NCBI GenBank assembly: GCA_916700875.1
Contig: CAKAKS010000196.1
Span: forward strand, 310,001 to 374,000
DNA: 64,000 nt
Source of the DNA: Sebastes aleutianus
Taxonomy: Eukaryota; Chordata; Actinopteri; Perciformes; Sebastidae
Direction of reading: 5' to 3'
This document shows, in pieces, positions 61,060-64,000 of this stretch (its first letter is position 1; each line of letters starts with the position of its first letter). The position numbers were made by a program, and so were the translations under genes. The notes beneath the pieces were generated by a model, which saw only the letters and a program-made list of their open reading frames with translations, was not told where the DNA came from and ran no database searches.

Positions 61060-64000
61060 ATGTCAGCAGACACGAACCCGGACCCTCCACGGTTTGTGAA
61101 TCCTCCGCCTCCCGAGGTGAGCGACCCCAGCAGGCCTGGCCGGAGGACAAACCAGCTGCAGTACATGCAGAATGTAGTGATGAAATCCCTGTGGCGGCAC
61201 CAGTTCGCCTGGCCTTTTCACCACCCTGTTGATGTGATCGCTCTTGGAATACCAGTGAGTAGTTTGCAAATGTTGTCAATGTTCTTCACAACATTTTAAA
61301 AAGATGCTTTAAATCCAGCATTTATCGCAGCACATTGCAGTGTGTAGTGCTTGTTGTTAGTTTTTATTTTTATTTTTTAATTATTTATTTATGTATTAAA
61401 AAATAAATAAATTAGGGCTGTCAGTTGATTAAAATATTTAATCACGATTAATCGCATGATTGTCCATAGTTAATCGCAATTAATCAAATTTTTTTTCTGT
61501 TCATAATGTACCTCGAAGGGAGATTTGTCAAGTTTGTATTACTCTTATCAACATGGGAGTGGGCAAATATGCTTGCTTTATGCAAATGTATGTATATTTA
61601 TTACTGGAAATCAATTAACAACACAAAACAATGACAAATGTTGTCCAGAAACCCTCACAGGCACTGCATTTAGCATAAAAATATGCTCAAATCATAACAT
61701 GGCAAACGCAAGCCCAACAGGCAACAACAGCTTTCAGTGTGCTGACTTAACAATTTTAAGGAAATTTAATGAAGTTATTATGTACGGGTTAGACATTTTT
61801 AATGTAGCTATTACCACCTGCCCTGATTTTGCACATCAAAAACACATCAGGAAATAATTCCTGAAATAAACCCACATCTGAGGCTTCCATAGTGGCTTTG
61901 GAAAGTTATAAATCTGCTCTTTGTAACATGCTATTTTACTAGCTGCATAAATATCCTTGTTAGAGGCAGTTGTATATTTGCTACCAACAAATTTTTTTTC
62001 ACGCTTTGGTGTACAAAAAAACCCTGTTCTTTACAAATAAATTAAAGCTGCGTATCGGCTTTGGACGCCTCAACTTGGTAATTCTTTTTCACACAGGGAC
62101 TCCCACTGTGTAACTGTAACTGTCTGTCATCCGTCTAAAATGTCATGTATGTGTTTGTTTTGCCTTGTCGGAAAGGGTCTCCTTTCGTCTTTTCTGTCAC
62201 TGAAGTAAAACTGCTTCTAAATCCTTAAATTTCCTCTGTTTTTGTCATTCTTTCGTTGCTGCCATTGATGTTGTCTTCTTAAGTGTTGTTTACCACTGTT
62301 TTTTTTGTTTCTCCATTGTTTTTTGTCTCCTCCTAATCCTCATGTACGCCCCATTTAAACAACAACACAGTGAGTATCGAGGCACTGGAATGTGGCATTA
62401 CACTAGGTCTCGATCTCATCCAATATTTATGAAACATATAACATAACGAATGAACAAAGAATTTTCTACAATACCCTTGAATCTGTATTACTGCATTTTT
62501 GTACGTCATTACATGCTAGTCAGTATTTAATTCATTACTTAATACTTTTAAGTAGGTAATTATGGAATTTAACTAACTTGATTAACTAATTTAATAGGGA
62601 CTATTTCTTAAGTAGTCCCTTCTGTAGCTCTTAATTAGTCCCAATTAAAGCAATGGCATATCCAGAGTAATAAGGGTGTTAAAGTGGATGATTTATGGCA
62701 AAAAAAACTATGAAAATAAAGATCAAATTTTATTAAACTGAAATGATCCTGGAAGTGAGTAACCGTTGAAATGCAGGGATTGTGCACTACTAAACTTTTC
62801 TTCATCAGATCCTTTTGAAAGACTATATTCATCTGACACATTGACTGTTTTTCTTAATCAGGATTATCATACGATAATAACGTCTCCCATGGACTTGGGA
62901 ACCATCAAGAAACGACTGGAGAACAACTACTATCTGAGTGCAGTTGAATGCATGCAAGACTTCAACACCATGTTCACCAACTGCTACATCTATAACAAGG
63001 TAAGGAGCTTCGTGATTGGGAAAAAGCACCACGCCGGTTCGCCTCACAGAAACTAGATCCTCACAGACTCCCCACCGTCTTCTAGCCTACAGATGACATA
63101 GTGCTGATGGCCCTCGCCGTGGAAAAGGTGTTCTTGCAAAAAGTTGCCCAGATGGACCAGAGGGAAGTGGAGGTTTCTCCTCACGCTGCCAAAGGGAGGG
63201 GCAGGAAAAGCACCAATCCAGGTAATGAACTTACAGGTATGAACATCTAAAATCTATTTAATAAAATCAAGAGGTTTCACCAAGAGCTCCCTTAACATAT
63301 ATGTGTTTCCTTAATTTGGCCCATAGCATTTTACAGGTGTGCAAAACATTGTGACCGTCATTGTGTGCGTAAAAGCTGAATATTTCAGCCTGCATTGAGC
63401 ATCAGTGCCACCCTAAAGTCTCTGACAGTTCAGCCAGCAGCTGAGATTAACCGCATCAGTGACCCTCAGCCTCTCTTCTTTTTTTTCTTTCTGTTTTGAA
63501 ATGACACTGCTCAGAGCTCCAGACCAAATACTTATTTTCTACCCTGTGGGTCCTCTTGTAAGGTTTGATTTTGCAGTCACAGAAATTGGGTTTCTTCTTA
63601 AGCGTGTCTCTCCTCATTCCACCTAAATGATAATGCACATTGGAAATGTATACGGTTATCAACATGGTAATTGTGGGTGCGTCTCTACTCATTTAATGCG
63701 TACATGTTTGAGGGCGCACAAATTCACCGCCACTAAGAAAAACAGGCCTGTGTGTGTGCTTTTTTTCCTGAAATCAGAGGAGTAAAAAATTATATTACTA
63801 CTTCGCCTAAGATATATATTTTGGTGTCTTTTTTCCTCTTTCTCTATTCCTTTTAATTTGTGTTTATTACATGTATGCAGGTGGACAGAATGAAGCTGTG
63901 ACAATGTGTTCTTCAGCTGTGTCGCCCTCATCTCCGCCAAGCCTCAGCTACACGGTCTCCAGCTCACCCCCGATGCCCAAAGACCTCTCACACACCTCCA
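61060..64000 (+). CDS. brd3: BET bromodomain protein BRD3, 5' part, cut by window edge
   Basis: Exons: 61060-61254 (65 codons), 62862-62999, 63086-63221 (or to 63236), 63881 to the window end. BET proteins bind acetylated histones and transcription factors through two bromodomains and recruit transcription machinery in the nucleus. Visible is bromodomain 1: the NQLQYMQNVV entry helix, the WPF shelf (residues 51-53), PMDLGTIKKRLENNYY, and CYIYNKPTDDIV with the acetyl-lysine-binding asparagine N110. A serine/proline-rich linker follows. YMQNVV and the neighbouring wdr5 favour BRD3 over BRD2, BRD4 or BRDT. The ZA loop (HHPVDVIALGIP) is more diverged than in mammals. Bromodomain 2 and the ET domain lie outside the window. 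The start was chosen by alignment to the BET N-terminus; an in-frame ATG at 61024 would add 12 residues. Confidence 0.92.
61414..61720. mobile_element. Left-end fragment of a hAT MITE in brd3 intron 1
   Basis: It begins TTAGGGCTGTCAGTTGATTA and follows the element at 9169-9859 through TTGTCCAGAAACCCTCACAG and ATATGCTCAAATCATAACAT. The right terminus is absent. Confidence 0.75.

Overview
The window is vertebrate nuclear DNA, most likely from a ray-finned (teleost) fish. The genes are split by GT-AG introns, the proteins match vertebrate families almost residue for residue, and the introns and spacers are full of fish-type elements: hAT-like and TTAA-flanked MITEs, tRNA-derived SINEs, a non-LTR reverse transcriptase fragment, CA/AT/ATTGA microsatellites and a CAAGTC-rich minisatellite. 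No bacterial, phage or CRISPR features are present. Exon limits below were set by hand from splice sites, reading phase and recalled family sequence; no alignment was run.

Layout. 1-6 kb: repeat-rich DNA upstream of hnrnpk, with a GC-box-rich candidate promoter near 3.0-3.3 kb. 6.07-21.94 kb (+): hnrnpk, 15 coding exons, 430 aa, three KH domains; a TTAA-flanked element lies in its probable 3' UTR. 24.75-38.87 kb (+): a complete seven-exon Gq-alpha gene (gnaq, 359 aa). 42.69-47.49 kb (+): intact exons 1 and 2 of a second Gq-class alpha subunit (gna14-like) whose exons 3-7 are not in the window. 50.09-53.91 kb (-): wdr5, 13 coding exons, 333 aa, with non-coding 5' sequence probably reaching about 56 kb. 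61.06-64.0 kb (+): the 5' part of brd3 (first bromodomain), cut by the window edge.

Gene logic. GNAQ and GNA14 are same-strand neighbours on human 9q21, and HNRNPK is also on 9q21. WDR5 and BRD3 are neighbours on human 9q34. The window therefore joins two human chromosome 9 blocks, and the join falls exactly where the gna14-like gene loses its 3' half. The genes are not an operon: hnrnpK is an RNA/DNA-binding protein, Gq-alpha signals to phospholipase C-beta, WDR5 is a scaffold of histone H3K4 methyltransferase complexes, and BRD3 reads acetyl-lysine.

I see no wholly new biological system. The best leads are the broken gna14-like gene at a possible rearrangement point, a GC-AG terminal intron and shortened shuttling region in hnrnpk, a divergent Gq-alpha, a group of TTAA-flanked (piggyBac-like) foldback MITEs, and retro-element-like insertions flanked by unusually long direct repeats.
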